DNA from: Glycomyces xiaoerkulensis
Lineage (GTDB): Bacteria > Actinomycetota > Actinomycetes > Mycobacteriales > Micromonosporaceae
Length of the DNA: 64,000 bases
Direction: 5' to 3'
NCBI RefSeq assembly: GCF_002798405.1
Contig: NZ_PGGV01000029.1
Coordinates: 310,001 to 374,000, forward strand
Made by a program: the position numbers and the translations under genes. Positions 54,374-63,808 of this stretch are shown here, in pieces; the stretch's first letter is position 1, and each line of letters begins with the position of its first letter. The notes beneath the pieces were generated by a model. The model made no database searches, was not told where the DNA came from, and saw only the letters and a program-made list of their open reading frames with translations.

Positions 54374-54882
54374 CCAGCCGCGTCGGCCATGGGCGGAGTC
54401 ACTTCGCGTCCTGCCTGCCGAATGTCGACGCACTCCCTCAGCGCCCGGTTCGCAATGTTGGGTAAGTCGGCCTCGCCCGGTGGCACTACCCACTCCGTGC
54501 GCTGACCTGTCACCTTGGCGATCCGGTCGAAATCGCGGTCGTAGTGAAGGACTTTGACCGAATGCCGCTCGGCCGTTGCCGCGATGACGATGTCCGGCAT
54601 CCGGACCGTTCGGTGTTCGGACTGCTTCACCAGGATCGCTTGGATCTCGACGGCGCGGTCCCAGACTTGATCGGGTATGAACAGCCGTTCGAAGCCTCTG
54701 CACCACTCGTGAATATTGTCGCAGTCCGCGGTGTTCCGGGCACCGTAGACCAGCTCCATCTCAATCGGGGGGCAGATGGCGACCAGCCCGCTTTGGATGA
54801 GCGGTGCGACGCGCTCCGCCACGGCCGGTTTTCTCTGACGAATGAGAACGCTGGTGTCGAGGAGATGGGTAGCCGTCGTCAC
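54202..54882 (-). CDS. VapC-like PIN-domain toxin with C-terminal read-through extension
   Basis: A 226-residue reading frame. The PIN domain fills about residues 1-140 with the acidic residues for Mg2+: [29 protein letters not shown] and [10 protein letters not shown]. VapC toxins normally end near [12 protein letters not shown]; here the frame continues for about 85 residues, of which the last 57 or so are antisense to the miaB 3' end and have no family resemblance. The gene therefore appears to have lost its original stop. The GTG overlaps the vapB stop (GTGA). The domain looks catalytically complete; stability or activity with the tail is unknown. Confidence 0.82.
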   Translation of the reverse strand: MTTATHLLDTSVLIRQRKPAVAERVAPLIQSGLVAICPPIEMELVYGARNTADCDNIHEWCRGFERLFIPDQVWDRAVEIQAILVKQSEHRTVRMPDIVIAATAERHSVKVLHYDRDFDRIAKVTGQRTEWVVPPGEADLPNIANRALRECVDIRQAGREVTPPMADAAGQQAQPGVSASLFRPMVGMPRLTPGSFGLRPDSQASPALVRRWLRISASATRWCGAP

Positions 54883-55082
54883 CAGGCCCGGTCCCTCAGC
54901 TCGCGGTGGTCTTCGAATTCCATACCGCCGTCAGCGAGCCACTCCATGAGTCGCTCCCGCCTCCGCCGGTCGACCGCGTCCTTGAGGGCCGCGTTGACGG
55001 TACCGACCTTCGTGTTGGTTCCGTAGATCTCGGCCGCCAGGGTGATCAGTTCGTCGTCGAGGTTCATCACTGTTCTCGGCAT
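54879..55082 (-). CDS. VapB-like antitoxin
   Basis: A 67-residue protein with an N-terminal ribbon-helix-helix-like region (RTVMNLDDELITLAAEIYGTN, then VGTVNAALKDAVDRRRRERL), a pattern of type II VapB antitoxins, and an acidic C-terminus ([18 protein letters not shown]) that would occupy the toxin. The start at 55082 has a GGGGGG-rich ribosome binding site 4-10 bp upstream. It is coupled to vapC by a 4-bp overlap. Confidence 0.85.
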   Translation of the reverse strand: MPRTVMNLDDELITLAAEIYGTNTKVGTVNAALKDAVDRRRRERLMEWLADGGMEFEDHRELRDRAW

Positions 55083-55219
55083 TGTCTTCACCCCCCTCAC
55101 CGTAGACTGCCGCAGAGCCCAAGCATACCGTCAGCGCACGCGTGTCGCGATCACTTCTGTCGCCTTCTTGACAGCGTCGATCGATTCAGGTGGATACCGC
55201 GACGACGCCAACCGGGATA

Positions 55220-55744
55220 TCAGAAGATGAACCCCAGCGGGAATCGGATCACAATCAAGGCCACACCCACTATGCCCAGGACCAGGCCCGCCATGGCCAT
55301 GCCGCGGTTGTCGGCCTCGCCCCGGTTGGCCTTGCCGAGACCGAGGGCGCCGAAGATGATCCCCAGGATCGCGCACGGCAGGCAGCACACCCCGATGATC
55401 CCGAGCACCAGGCCCGCGACCCCGAAGCCGTTCTCCGGCGGCCGGCCCGGCGGGTACGCCCCGTAGGGCGCCGGCACCGGCATCGGCGGAGGCGCCGTCG
55501 GATACTGCATGCCGTACGGGTCGTACCGGTACGGCCCCGGCGACCGCGCCGGGGACGAGCCGGGCAGATCGTCCAGCACCCGGTTGAGATCGCCGTACGA
55601 CGCGGCCGCGTACGCCTCGCCCGAGCGCCGCTCGAACTCGGCCAGGGACAGCCGCCCCGCCTCCAGCGCCTCCCGGAGCTGGCCGATCACGTGCTCCCGC
55701 TCATCGTCGGACACGTTCATGCCGTAGGGGTCGGGGGCGTCCAT
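55220..55744 (-). CDS. DUF1707 + DUF4190 membrane protein
   Basis: A 174-residue protein. Residues 8-60 form a DUF1707 domain (SDDEREHVIGQLREALEAGRLSLAEFERR followed by DLNRVLDDLP), a putative SHOCT-like membrane-associated helix pair. A Pro/Tyr-rich linker (70-105) leads to a DUF4190 module of two helices (GVAGLVLGIIGVCCLPCAI and MAGLVLGIVGVALIVI) with a CCLPC cysteine cluster. Its function is unknown; cell-envelope stress is a common guess. The start may be at residue 9 (Met of MNVSDDER). Confidence 0.8.
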   Translation of the reverse strand: MDAPDPYGMNVSDDEREHVIGQLREALEAGRLSLAEFERRSGEAYAAASYGDLNRVLDDLPGSSPARSPGPYRYDPYGMQYPTAPPPMPVPAPYGAYPPGRPPENGFGVAGLVLGIIGVCCLPCAILGIIFGALGLGKANRGEADNRGMAMAGLVLGIVGVALIVIRFPLGFIF

Positions 55745-55834
55745 GATGCTCCTCTGGGTCGGGCGGGGGCCGTGCCGCCGTCGAGCCGGCCGGGGGTCCC
55801 CAAAAGCGTACGCAATGGACGCCCCCGGCGCGGA

Positions 55835-57685
55835 TCAGACGAGGCTGTCCTCCCACCGGCGGTGGAGCTCGGCGTAGTTCCCGCCGGACTCGACCAGGGC
55901 CGCCGGCGGGCCGTCCTCGGTGACGAGCCCCTCGCTCAGCACCACCACGCGATCGGCGATCTCGACCGTCGACAGGCGGTGCGCGATGATGATCGCCGTC
56001 CGGTCGGCCAGGATCGTGCGCAGCGCCCGCTGCACCAGCCGCTCCGAAGGGATGTCGAGCGAGGAGGTCGCCTCGTCGAGGATCAGCACCCGCGGGTCGG
56101 CCAGGAAGGCCCGGGCGAACACCACCAACTGGCGCTGGCCGGCCGACAGGCGCCCGCCGCGCTTGCGGACGTGCGTCCCGTAGCCCTCGGGGAGCGCCTC
56201 GATGAACTCGTGGGCGCCCACGACCTCGGCCGCCCGGACGATCTCCTCTCGGGAGGCCCCCGGCTTGCCCAGCTCGATGTTCTCGGCGATCGTGCCGTTG
56301 AACAGGAAGTTCTCCTGGGTGATCATCACGACGTTGTCGCGCAGGTCCGCCTCGGTCAGCTCGCGCAGGTCGACCCCGTCGAGCCTGATCGACCCGCCGC
56401 GCGGGTCGTAGAACCGGCTGACGAGCTTGGCCATCGTGGTCTTGCCCGCCCCGGTGGCGCCCACCAGCGCGATCGTCTGTCCCCCGGGGATGCGGAGGTC
56501 CAGGTTCGGCAGCACCACCTCGTCCTCGCGGTAGTAGAAGGTGACCTCGTCGAACCGCAGCTCGCCGCGCGGCCGCTCGATCCGCTCGGGTTCGCCGGGC
56601 TCGGGCACCTCGATCCGCTCGTCCAGGACGCCGGAGAGCTTCTCGAGCGCCGCGGTGGCCGACTGGAGCACGTTGTAGAACTGCACCAGCTCGTTGAGCG
56701 GGTCGAAGAAGCGCTTCATGTACAGCAGGAACGCAGTGAGCACGCCGATCTCGGTGTTCCCCTGCATGGCCTGCCAGCCGCCGAAGAGGAGCACCACGAC
56801 CGTCGCCAGGTGGCCGATGCCGCGCACGCCCCCGGACATGATCGCGTTCTGCTGGTGGCCCTTGGCCTGCGCCAGGCGGTTGTCCTCGTTGAGCCGCCCG
56901 AAGATCTCGCGGTCTCGGCCCTCGCGCCGGTAGGCCTGGACGGCGCGGATGCCGCCCATGGACTCCACGAAGTAGACGATCAGGACCGCCACGGTCTCGC
57001 GGGCCTTGCGGTAGGCGATCGCCGAGACCCGGCTGAACCACTTGGCCAGCATGAGCATCAGCGGGAACGTCAGCAGCGAGACCGCCGCCAGCAGCGGATC
57101 GATCACCAGCATGACGACGGTGATGGTCACGACGTTCATCGCCGCCAGGACCAGGTCGTCCACGCCGTTCTCGGTCATCTCGCGGATCGACTCCATGTCG
57201 GAGCTCTGGCGGGCGGTGACCCGGCCGGAGGTGAACCGTTCGTGGAAGGCGATCGAGAGGCGCTGGAACTTCCAGAACACCCGGTTTCTGAGCGCGTACA
57301 GCATCGCGTTGCCGACCCGGGCCGACTGGGCGATGTAGAACCGCACGCACAGGTACTCGAGCGCGGCGGTGACCGAGAAGGCGACGGCGATGCCGACGAT
57401 GATCGAGTAGTCGCCGCGTTCGCTGATGGCCGGGATGCCGTGGTCGATGCCGTACATGACCAGGATCGGGGCGGCCATGGTCGCGAAGTTCTGGACGACG
57501 AGGATCCCGACCAGGAGCGCGATGGACCGCCGATGCGGGCGCATCATCGATCCCAGCAGCCTGCGGCTGCGCGAGCGCAGCTCCCGGATCGCCTCGGCGT
57601 CGTCGAGTTCGGCGCTGGTGCGCTCGGCGTCGGCCTGTTCGGCGCGCCCGCGCCAGGCCGCGTGCCGGTGCTGATGGGCGCTCAT
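55835..57685 (-). CDS. ABC exporter half-transporter B (catalytic nucleotide site)
   Basis: A 616-residue protein with six transmembrane helices (about residues 50-340), then an ATPase domain. Walker A is GATGAGKTT, the Walker B is VLILDEATSSLD with catalytic Glu, and the H-loop is IIAHRLSTV; its signature motif reads LSAGQRQ, a deviation from LSGGQ. Start at 57685; it overlaps the upstream half-transporter by 4 bp. In a heterodimer with that protein, its Walker A/B would pair with the partner's canonical LSGGQ, making the competent site. It exports an unidentified compound. Confidence 0.9.
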   Translation of the reverse strand: MSAHQHRHAAWRGRAEQADAERTSAELDDAEAIRELRSRSRRLLGSMMRPHRRSIALLVGILVVQNFATMAAPILVMYGIDHGIPAISERGDYSIIVGIAVAFSVTAALEYLCVRFYIAQSARVGNAMLYALRNRVFWKFQRLSIAFHERFTSGRVTARQSSDMESIREMTENGVDDLVLAAMNVVTITVVMLVIDPLLAAVSLLTFPLMLMLAKWFSRVSAIAYRKARETVAVLIVYFVESMGGIRAVQAYRREGRDREIFGRLNEDNRLAQAKGHQQNAIMSGGVRGIGHLATVVVLLFGGWQAMQGNTEIGVLTAFLLYMKRFFDPLNELVQFYNVLQSATAALEKLSGVLDERIEVPEPGEPERIERPRGELRFDEVTFYYREDEVVLPNLDLRIPGGQTIALVGATGAGKTTMAKLVSRFYDPRGGSIRLDGVDLRELTEADLRDNVVMITQENFLFNGTIAENIELGKPGASREEIVRAAEVVGAHEFIEALPEGYGTHVRKRGGRLSAGQRQLVVFARAFLADPRVLILDEATSSLDIPSERLVQRALRTILADRTAIIIAHRLSTVEIADRVVVLSEGLVTEDGPPAALVESGGNYAELHRRWEDSLV

Positions 57686-59454
57686 GCGGCGACCTCCTCG
57701 GCTTCGGCGGCGAGCACGTCCCCGTAGGCGCGGCTGGACTCCAGCAGTTCGGAGTGACCGCCGACGGCCTCGATCCGTCCCCCGTGGAGCAGCGCCACCC
57801 GGTCGGCCAGCGCGACCGTGGAGGGCCGGTGGACCACCACCAGCGCCGTCGTGTCCCGCAGCACCTGCCCCAGGGCGTGCTCGACCAGTTCCTCGGTGTG
57901 GACGTCGAGCGCCGACAGCGGGTCGTCGAGCACCAGGACGGCCGGTTTGACGACCACGGCCCGGGCCAGTGCGAGCCGCTGCCGCTGCCCGCCCGAGAGC
58001 GACAGGCCCTGCTCGCCGATGCGGGTGTCGAGCCCGTAGGGCAGGTCGTGGACGAAGTCGGCCTGGGCGATGCGCACGGCCTCTTCGACGTCGCGCTCGT
58101 CGGCGTCGGGGCGGCCGAGCGCCAGGTTCTCCCGGACGCTCATGGAGAACAGCGTGGCCTCTTCGAACGCGGTGGTGACCACGCTTCGGAGGCCGTCGAG
58201 CCGGAGGTCGCGGACGTCGGTGCCGTCGAGGGTGATCCGCCCGCCGGTGGGGTCGTTGAGCCGCGAGGGGAGGGAGACCAGGGTGGTCTTGCCCGAGCCG
58301 GTCTTGCCGGCGATCGCGACCGTCTCGCCGGGTTTCACGGTCAGGTCGACTCCGCGCAGGACCTCGGTGCCGTCGTCGTAGGCGTATCTGACGCCTTCGA
58401 ACGCCAGCTCGCCGCGGACGGTGGACCGGTCGACCGTGCGGGCCCCGGGCCGGTCGCGGATGTCCGGTTCGGTGTCGAAGACCTCGTAGACGCGGTCGGC
58501 TGCGGTCATCGCCTCGTTCCCGTGGGCCATGACCCAGCCGGCGGCCTCGATCGGCCACAGCAGACCCAACTGGAGCAGGATGAACGCGGTCAACTGCCCG
58601 AGTGAGAGCTGGCCGTTCGCGACCAGGATCGCGCCGACGACGAGCGTGGCGCCGAGCCCGGCCGAGGCGATGGCGCCGAACGCCGACCACGAGCGGGAGG
58701 CGATGAGGCTTTTGCGGACGCCGCGGTGCCGCAGCTCGTCGGCCTCCCGGTCGAACCTCCCGGCCATGAGCGGTCCGCGCCCGAGCGCCTTGATCGCGCG
58801 GATGCCGAGCGCCGATTCCTCGGCGGCGCTGGAGACTTCGCCGGACTGGTCCTGCTCGGACCTGGCCGCGGGGAGGAACTCCTTGAAGAAGCCCCGGCCG
58901 ATCAGGAACAGGGGGACGGCGGTGGCGGCGACCAGCAGCGCCAGCCGCCATTCGATCCAGAACAGTTGGGCGAGGATGACCGTCGACATGCCGACGGCGC
59001 TGATGGCGAAGATCAGGCCGCCTGCGAAGAAGCGGCGGATCATGCCCAGGTCGACGGTGACCCGGGCGAGGAGCTGCCCGGTCTGCCAGCGGTCGTGGAA
59101 GCCGGTGTGGAGCCGCTGGAGGTGCTCGTACAGGGCGGCACGGATGTCGGCCTCGATGGACATCGCCGTGGAGGTCTGGAAGTAGCGCCGGGTGAGCGCC
59201 AGGAGGGCGTCCGCGGCGCCGAGGGCGGCGATGAGTCCGGCGAACGCCCAGAGCCGGTCGAGGTCCCGGTCGGCGATGGGGCCGTCGATGGCGGCGCCGA
59301 CCACGGGAGGGATGGAGAGCGCGGCGGCGATGTTGAGGAGCACCATGGTCCACAGTGCTCCGAGTCGGAAACGGTAAGGGTATAGGTACTGCTTGAGCCT
59401 CCACAGGTTGGCCAGGGGCGACTTCCGCAATCGCGGATCGTCTGTTTCGGACAC
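57682..59454 (-). CDS. ABC exporter half-transporter A (degenerate nucleotide site)
   Basis: About 590 residues: six helices followed by an ATPase domain. Walker A is GKTGSGKTT, signature LSLSGGQRQRLALARA is canonical, but Walker B is VLVLDDPLSALD, in which the catalytic glutamate is Asp. The H-loop is VVVHRPSTV. With LSAGQ in its partner this defines one degenerate composite site, as in TM287/288-type heterodimeric exporters. The GTG at 59454 (VSETDDPRLRKSP) is the best start; in-frame alternatives reach 59520. It is the first gene of a two-gene operon. Confidence 0.88.
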   Translation of the reverse strand: MSETDDPRLRKSPLANLWRLKQYLYPYRFRLGALWTMVLLNIAAALSIPPVVGAAIDGPIADRDLDRLWAFAGLIAALGAADALLALTRRYFQTSTAMSIEADIRAALYEHLQRLHTGFHDRWQTGQLLARVTVDLGMIRRFFAGGLIFAISAVGMSTVILAQLFWIEWRLALLVAATAVPLFLIGRGFFKEFLPAARSEQDQSGEVSSAAEESALGIRAIKALGRGPLMAGRFDREADELRHRGVRKSLIASRSWSAFGAIASAGLGATLVVGAILVANGQLSLGQLTAFILLQLGLLWPIEAAGWVMAHGNEAMTAADRVYEVFDTEPDIRDRPGARTVDRSTVRGELAFEGVRYAYDDGTEVLRGVDLTVKPGETVAIAGKTGSGKTTLVSLPSRLNDPTGGRITLDGTDVRDLRLDGLRSVVTTAFEEATLFSMSVRENLALGRPDADERDVEEAVRIAQADFVHDLPYGLDTRIGEQGLSLSGGQRQRLALARAVVVKPAVLVLDDPLSALDVHTEELVEHALGQVLRDTTALVVVHRPSTVALADRVALLHGGRIEAVGGHSELLESSRAYGDVLAAEAEEVAA

Positions 59455-59584
59455 GCTTGATGATCTCGACCGCTCTGAACCCACCCGGCCACCGTAGGCA
59501 GGCCGGGTGGGAGGCGGCAAGCGATTTTCTAGCCGGGCGGCTAGTGACGCTGGGAACAGTTCGAGTACGTACGTCGGCCGGGCA

Positions 59585-60328
59585 CTACTCCAGGAGCAGC
59601 TCCCGGAGCCGCTCGGCGTCGCGGAAGCCGGCCGAGCGCGCGTAGGAGGACATCGAGCCGAACCGCTCCTCGATCGCCGCGATGGTCCGCCGCATCGCCT
59701 CGGCCGGGGTGCCCAGGCCGCGGTCGCGCTGCGGCGCGCCGAGAGTGGCGTCGCGCCACGCCCGCCACCGCATCAAGCCCACATTGGACAACTCGTAGTC
59801 GGCGGCGATGTCCTCGGCGTCGACGCCCAGCAGCGACAGCAGCACCGCCGCGATGATGCCGGTGCGGTCCTTGCCGGCCATGCAGTGAAAGATCACCGGC
59901 TCGCCGCCCGCGATCACCTGGAGCGAGTCGCGGACGGACTTGTAGCCCGACTCCATCATGCCGGTGTACCGCTGCGACAGGAAGCGGACGATCTCCTCGT
60001 CGGGGGAGTCGTTGAAGACCTCGATCTCCACCGACTCCCAGGCGATGTGGAGCATCTCGAAGTGGTGGAAGGCGACCCCGTCGCGCTCGGGGAACCGGCC
60101 GGTCTTCGCCAGCTCGTTCGGGCGCCGCAGGTCGATCACGTGCCGCACCCCGAGCTCCTCGACGATGTAGTCGAGGTCGGCCTCGGTGGCCTGCCCGAAG
60201 TTGTCGGAGCGGAAGACCTGTCCGGTCTTGACCTTCTTGCCGTCGGCGGCGTCGAGGCCCCCGACGTCGCGCAGGTTGAAGACCTGCTCGGTGGGGAGGA
60301 ACTGATGGGGGAGGACGTCCGGGGTCAT
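59585..60328 (-). CDS. Protein tyrosine/serine phosphatase (IphP/MptpB-like)
   Basis: A 247-residue phosphatase. The N-terminal NLRDVGGLDAADGKKVKTGQVFRSD is the family opening, with IDLRRPNELAKTG following; the catalytic P-loop is HCMAGKDRTG, with Cys nucleophile, Asp in the loop (a feature of MptpB-like enzymes) and Arg. The C-terminal YARSAGFRDAERLREL is typical. The start at 60328 has AGGAAGG. Substrates in such enzymes include phosphoproteins and phosphoinositides; none can be chosen here. Confidence 0.92.
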   Translation of the reverse strand: MTPDVLPHQFLPTEQVFNLRDVGGLDAADGKKVKTGQVFRSDNFGQATEADLDYIVEELGVRHVIDLRRPNELAKTGRFPERDGVAFHHFEMLHIAWESVEIEVFNDSPDEEIVRFLSQRYTGMMESGYKSVRDSLQVIAGGEPVIFHCMAGKDRTGIIAAVLLSLLGVDAEDIAADYELSNVGLMRWRAWRDATLGAPQRDRGLGTPAEAMRRTIAAIEERFGSMSSYARSAGFRDAERLRELLLE

Positions 60329-60531
60329 GCCAAGCCTTCCTGTCGGCGGGGTGTCACGTTCGGTATTGTCCCGCACTGCAACGACGGCGCGAACCGCTGC
60401 GGTCCACGCCGTTGTGAGGCTCAATTATGGCCGCCCGTGCCGCTTCCCCGCCAGTCCGGGGCGCGCTATTCGGGTTGCCTTCGGCGGCCACCGGCGGGCA
60501 CCGGAGCGCCTTCCGCAAGCTCCAGGCTGCG

Positions 60532-61749
60532 CTACTTGGCGCCTTCCGCGAGCTCCAGGAACTGCTTCTTCCCCGCCAGGTCCTCTTCGGCCTTCTTGAC
60601 CCGCTTCGGGTCGCCTTCGGCCTTGGCCCGCTCGAGCTTCTCCTCGGCCTCGGCCACCTGCTGCTTCATCTGCAGCAGCAGCGGATTCTCCTCGACCGGG
60701 ACCTTCCGCCAGGCCGTGTCCATCGCCTCGCGGAGCTTGTCCTCGACGTTGCGCAGCCGCCGCTGCAACTTGGCCTGGTGCTTCCGCGGCACCGGCCCGA
60801 TCTCGTGCCACGAGCCCTGGATCCTCCGGAACGCCGCCTGCGCGGCCTTCGGGTCGGCGCTGATGTCGAGCGCCTCGGCCTCCCGGAGCAGCTCCTCCTT
60901 GGCGGCCTGGTGGGCCTCCAGCTCCGCGTCGCGGGCGCTGAACGCCTCGGAGCGGGCGTTGAAGAAGACGTCCTGGGCGGCCCTGAACCGCTTCCAGGCC
61001 TTCTGCTCGGCATCGGGAGCGAGCCGGCCCGCCTCCTTCCACTCCGCCATGAGGGCCTTGAGCCTGTCGGCGGTCGGCCCCCAGTCGGTCGAGGTCGACA
61101 GCTCCTCGGCGGCGGCGATGAGCTCTTCCTTCTTGGCGGCGATGACCTTGCGCTCGGCGTCGAGCTGCGAGAAGTAGGCGCCGCGGCGCCGCGTGAAGGC
61201 GTCCCGCGCGGCGGCGAACTTCCGCCACAGCTTCTGGTCGGTCTTCCGGTCGACCCCGTGGATCGACTTCCACTCCTCGACCATCTCGCGGAACCGCTGC
61301 CCCGAAGCCTTCCAGTGGCTGTCGCGCTGCGAGATCTCCTCGGCCTCGGCCACCAGGGCCTCCTTGGCGGCGATCGCGTCGGCGCGCTCGGCCTCCTTGA
61401 CGGCCTTGAACTCCTCCACCCGCTCGTCGGCGTGCTTGGACAGTTCGTCCAGCCGCGTCGCCAGCGCGTCCACGTCGCCGACGACGGCCGCCGAGTCCAG
61501 CCCCTCCCGGAGCTTGCGAAGCTGCTGGGCCGCCTGCTCCACGTCCGCCGAGTCCGAATTCAATCGGGAGGCGATGAGATCGACTTCGACCACCAGGTCG
61601 GCGTACTTCCGCGCGAAGTGCGCGAGCCCCTCGTCGGTGGTGCCGGCCTGCCAGGAACCGACCGCGCGCTCACCGGAGGAGGTTTTCACGTAGACCGTGC
61701 CATCGGCGTCGATCCGGCCGAATCGGGTCCAGTCTCCGAGGTCACTCAT
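60532..61749 (-). CDS. DUF349-repeat coiled-coil protein
   Basis: A 405-residue soluble protein with an N-terminal beta domain (DWTRFGRIDADGTVYVKT) followed by a long alpha-helical region of three or four DUF349 repeats recognised by W-(R/K)-x-A-(G/P)-x2-R and FRAAQDVFFNAR, FAAARDAFTRRRG and ERAKAEGDPKRVKK. The helices are rich in Glu, Lys and Ala. DUF349 proteins are sporadically linked to RNA-processing and envelope functions but lack a defined role. It is divergent from miaA; the 203-bp gap downstream (60329-60531) shows nothing. Confidence 0.85.
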   Translation of the reverse strand: MSDLGDWTRFGRIDADGTVYVKTSSGERAVGSWQAGTTDEGLAHFARKYADLVVEVDLIASRLNSDSADVEQAAQQLRKLREGLDSAAVVGDVDALATRLDELSKHADERVEEFKAVKEAERADAIAAKEALVAEAEEISQRDSHWKASGQRFREMVEEWKSIHGVDRKTDQKLWRKFAAARDAFTRRRGAYFSQLDAERKVIAAKKEELIAAAEELSTSTDWGPTADRLKALMAEWKEAGRLAPDAEQKAWKRFRAAQDVFFNARSEAFSARDAELEAHQAAKEELLREAEALDISADPKAAQAAFRRIQGSWHEIGPVPRKHQAKLQRRLRNVEDKLREAMDTAWRKVPVEENPLLLQMKQQVAEAEEKLERAKAEGDPKRVKKAEEDLAGKKQFLELAEGAK

Positions 61750-61830
61750 CGCGGTAATCTCATATCCTTCACGAACTTTGGGGAGTACTCCCCGTACCTT
61801 ACAGGCCGTACGAACCGGAGAGGTTTTCTG

Positions 61831-62769
61831 TTGGTCCGAGGAAGCAGCACCCCCACCCTACAGCCGCCGGTCGTCGCCGTGGTAGGCCCCACCGCGGCCG
61901 GAAAGACGGCGCTGTCGGTGGCACTGGCCGAGCGGCTCGGCGGAGAGATCGTCAACGCCGATTCGATGCAGCTCTACCGCGGCATGGACATCGGCACCGC
62001 CAAGATCACCGCCGCCGAGCGCCGCGGGGTGCCCCACCACGTGTTCGACGTCCTCGAGGTCACCGAGACCGCCGACGTGGTCGCCTACCGCGACCGGGCT
62101 CGCGCCGCCGTCGCCGGCATCCGCGAGCGCGGCAACCGCCCGATCCTGGTGGGCGGCTCGGGCCTGTACGTCCAGGCCGCGCTGGACGAGATGGACTTCC
62201 CGGGCACCGACCCGGCGGTGCGGGGCCGCCTGGAGGCCGAGCTCGAACGCGTCGGGTCGGCGGCGCTGTGGGAGCGGCTGCGCGAGACCGACCCGGATGC
62301 GGCCCGGGCGATCCTGCCGTCCAACGGCCGCCGCATCGTCCGCGCCCTGGAGGTGGTGGAGCTGACCGGTTCGTTCACCGCGAGCCTCCCGGAGGCGCCC
62401 CGGCCCCACTTCGAGGCGGTCCGCATCGGCGTCGACCTCGACACCGCCGCCCTGGACGAGCGCATCGAGCACCGCGTGCGGTCGATGTGGGAGGGCGGAC
62501 TGGTCGAGGAGGTCCGCGCCCTGGAGGCCGAGGGCCTGCGGGAGGGCCGAACCGCCTCCCGCGCCCTGGGCTACCAGCAGGTGCTGGCCCACCTCGCCGG
62601 CGAGTACGACGAGCGGGAGGCCTTCCGCCGCACCGTCCAGGGCACCCGCCGGTTCGTGCGCCGCCAGCGCTCCTGGTTCAAAAGGGACGGCCGCATCGAA
62701 TGGTTCGATGCGGCCGACCCGGATCTGGTCGAGCGGGCGGTCAGACTCGCGGCTTCGGGCTCTTGGTGA
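61831..62769 (+). CDS. miaA: tRNA dimethylallyltransferase
   Basis: A 312-residue enzyme adding a dimethylallyl group to A37 of tRNAs reading UNN codons, preparing the substrate for MiaB. The P-loop is VVGPTAAGKTALSVALAERL; NADSMQLYRGMDIGTAKI and GGSGLYVQAALDEMDF are the next family motifs, and RTASRALGYQQVLAHL, RFVRRQRSWFKRD complete it. TTG at 61831 has GAGAGG upstream and starts ahead of the P-loop by a conserved distance. Its final 29 bp overlap the convergent aldo/keto reductase gene. Confidence 0.93.
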   Translation: MVRGSSTPTLQPPVVAVVGPTAAGKTALSVALAERLGGEIVNADSMQLYRGMDIGTAKITAAERRGVPHHVFDVLEVTETADVVAYRDRARAAVAGIRERGNRPILVGGSGLYVQAALDEMDFPGTDPAVRGRLEAELERVGSAALWERLRETDPDAARAILPSNGRRIVRALEVVELTGSFTASLPEAPRPHFEAVRIGVDLDTAALDERIEHRVRSMWEGGLVEEVRALEAEGLREGRTASRALGYQQVLAHLAGEYDEREAFRRTVQGTRRFVRRQRSWFKRDGRIEWFDAADPDLVERAVRLAASGSW

Positions 62770-63736
62770 GGGTCGGGTCGGTCAGCGCGACCGGCTCGAA
62801 CAGCTCGTCGATCTTGGCCATGACGTCGGCGTCGAGCTTGACGCCGATGGCCTTGACGTTCTCCTTGAGCTGCTCGGGGCGGGAGGCGCCGATGATCGCG
62901 GCCGACACGTTCGAGTGCTGGAGCACCCAGGCCAGGCTGAGCTGCGCGGTGGTCAGGCCGACCTCCTCGGCGATGGGACCGAGGCGCTGGACGCGCTCGA
63001 GGACGTCGTCGTTCATCCAGTTCTCGACGAAGCGGCCGTACTTGGGGTCGGCGGCGCGCGAGCCCTCGGGGGCGGGCTGCCCGGGCCGGTACTTGCCGGT
63101 GAGGGTGCCGCCGGCGAGCGGCGACCACACGATCTGGCCGATGCCGAGCTCCTCGCAGGCGGGGACGACCTCCTCCTCGATGACCCGCCACAGGATCGAG
63201 TACTGCGGCTGGCTGGAGACCAGTTGGATCTTCAGGTCCTGGGCGAGGGCGTGGGCGCGGCGGATCTGGTCGGCGGTCCACTCGCTGACGCCGATGTAGT
63301 GGGCCTTGCCGGCGTGGACGATGTCCGCGAACGCCTGCATGGTCTCCTCGAGCGGCGTCTCGTGGTCGTAGCGGTGGGCCTGCAGGAGCTCGACGCGGTC
63401 GGTCTGGAGCCGCCGCAGCGAGTTGTCGATGGCCTCCTTGACGTGCTTGGCCGACAGGCCGCGATCGTTCTTGCCCCCGCCCATGGGCCAGTAGGTCTTG
63501 GTGAAGATCTCGATGCCGTCGCGGCGCTCGCCCTTGAGCGCGCGTCCGAGGACCTCCTCGGCGGCGCCGCGGGCGTAGGTGTCGGCGGTGTCGAAGGTGG
63601 TGATGCCCTCGTCGAGCGCGGCGCGGACGCAGGCGATCGCGGCGTCCTCCTCCACCTGCCCGCCGTGGGTGATCCAGTTGCCGTAGACGAGTTCGGAAAT
63701 GACGAGGCCGGAGCGGCCGAGGTGACGAAACTCCAT
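62741..63736 (-). CDS. Aldo/keto reductase (Kv-beta-like)
   Basis: A 331-residue NADPH-dependent (beta/alpha)8 oxidoreductase. The start MEFRHLGRSGLVISELVYGNW is typical. Catalytic residues: Asp and Tyr in FDTADTYARGAAEEVLG, Lys in FTKTYWPMG, and the His-equivalent stretch LLQAHRYD. C-terminal cofactor contacts are SNVSAAIIGASRPEQLKENVKA. The family reduces aldehydes and ketones; this subgroup is related to voltage-gated channel beta subunits. Substrate unknown. Confidence 0.9.
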   Translation of the reverse strand: MEFRHLGRSGLVISELVYGNWITHGGQVEEDAAIACVRAALDEGITTFDTADTYARGAAEEVLGRALKGERRDGIEIFTKTYWPMGGGKNDRGLSAKHVKEAIDNSLRRLQTDRVELLQAHRYDHETPLEETMQAFADIVHAGKAHYIGVSEWTADQIRRAHALAQDLKIQLVSSQPQYSILWRVIEEEVVPACEELGIGQIVWSPLAGGTLTGKYRPGQPAPEGSRAADPKYGRFVENWMNDDVLERVQRLGPIAEEVGLTTAQLSLAWVLQHSNVSAAIIGASRPEQLKENVKAIGVKLDADVMAKIDELFEPVALTDPTLTKSPKPRV

Positions 63737-63808
63737 GGCGACGAGCCTACCGGCCGCGCGGCAAGTGTCAACGACGGAAACCTCACAAGCCCACAGGCGC
63801 CCGTCCGC

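Noticed and set aside
55835-59404. A single minus-strand frame of about 1190 codons covering both ABC exporter genes
   Set aside because: The first half is the out-of-frame shadow of half-transporter A; the true half-transporter B starts at 57685 with its own 4-bp overlap.
60427-61830. Long upstream extension of miaA in frame
   Set aside because: It is the antisense shadow of the DUF349 gene; miaA family length and the GAGAGG ribosome binding site place the start at 61831.
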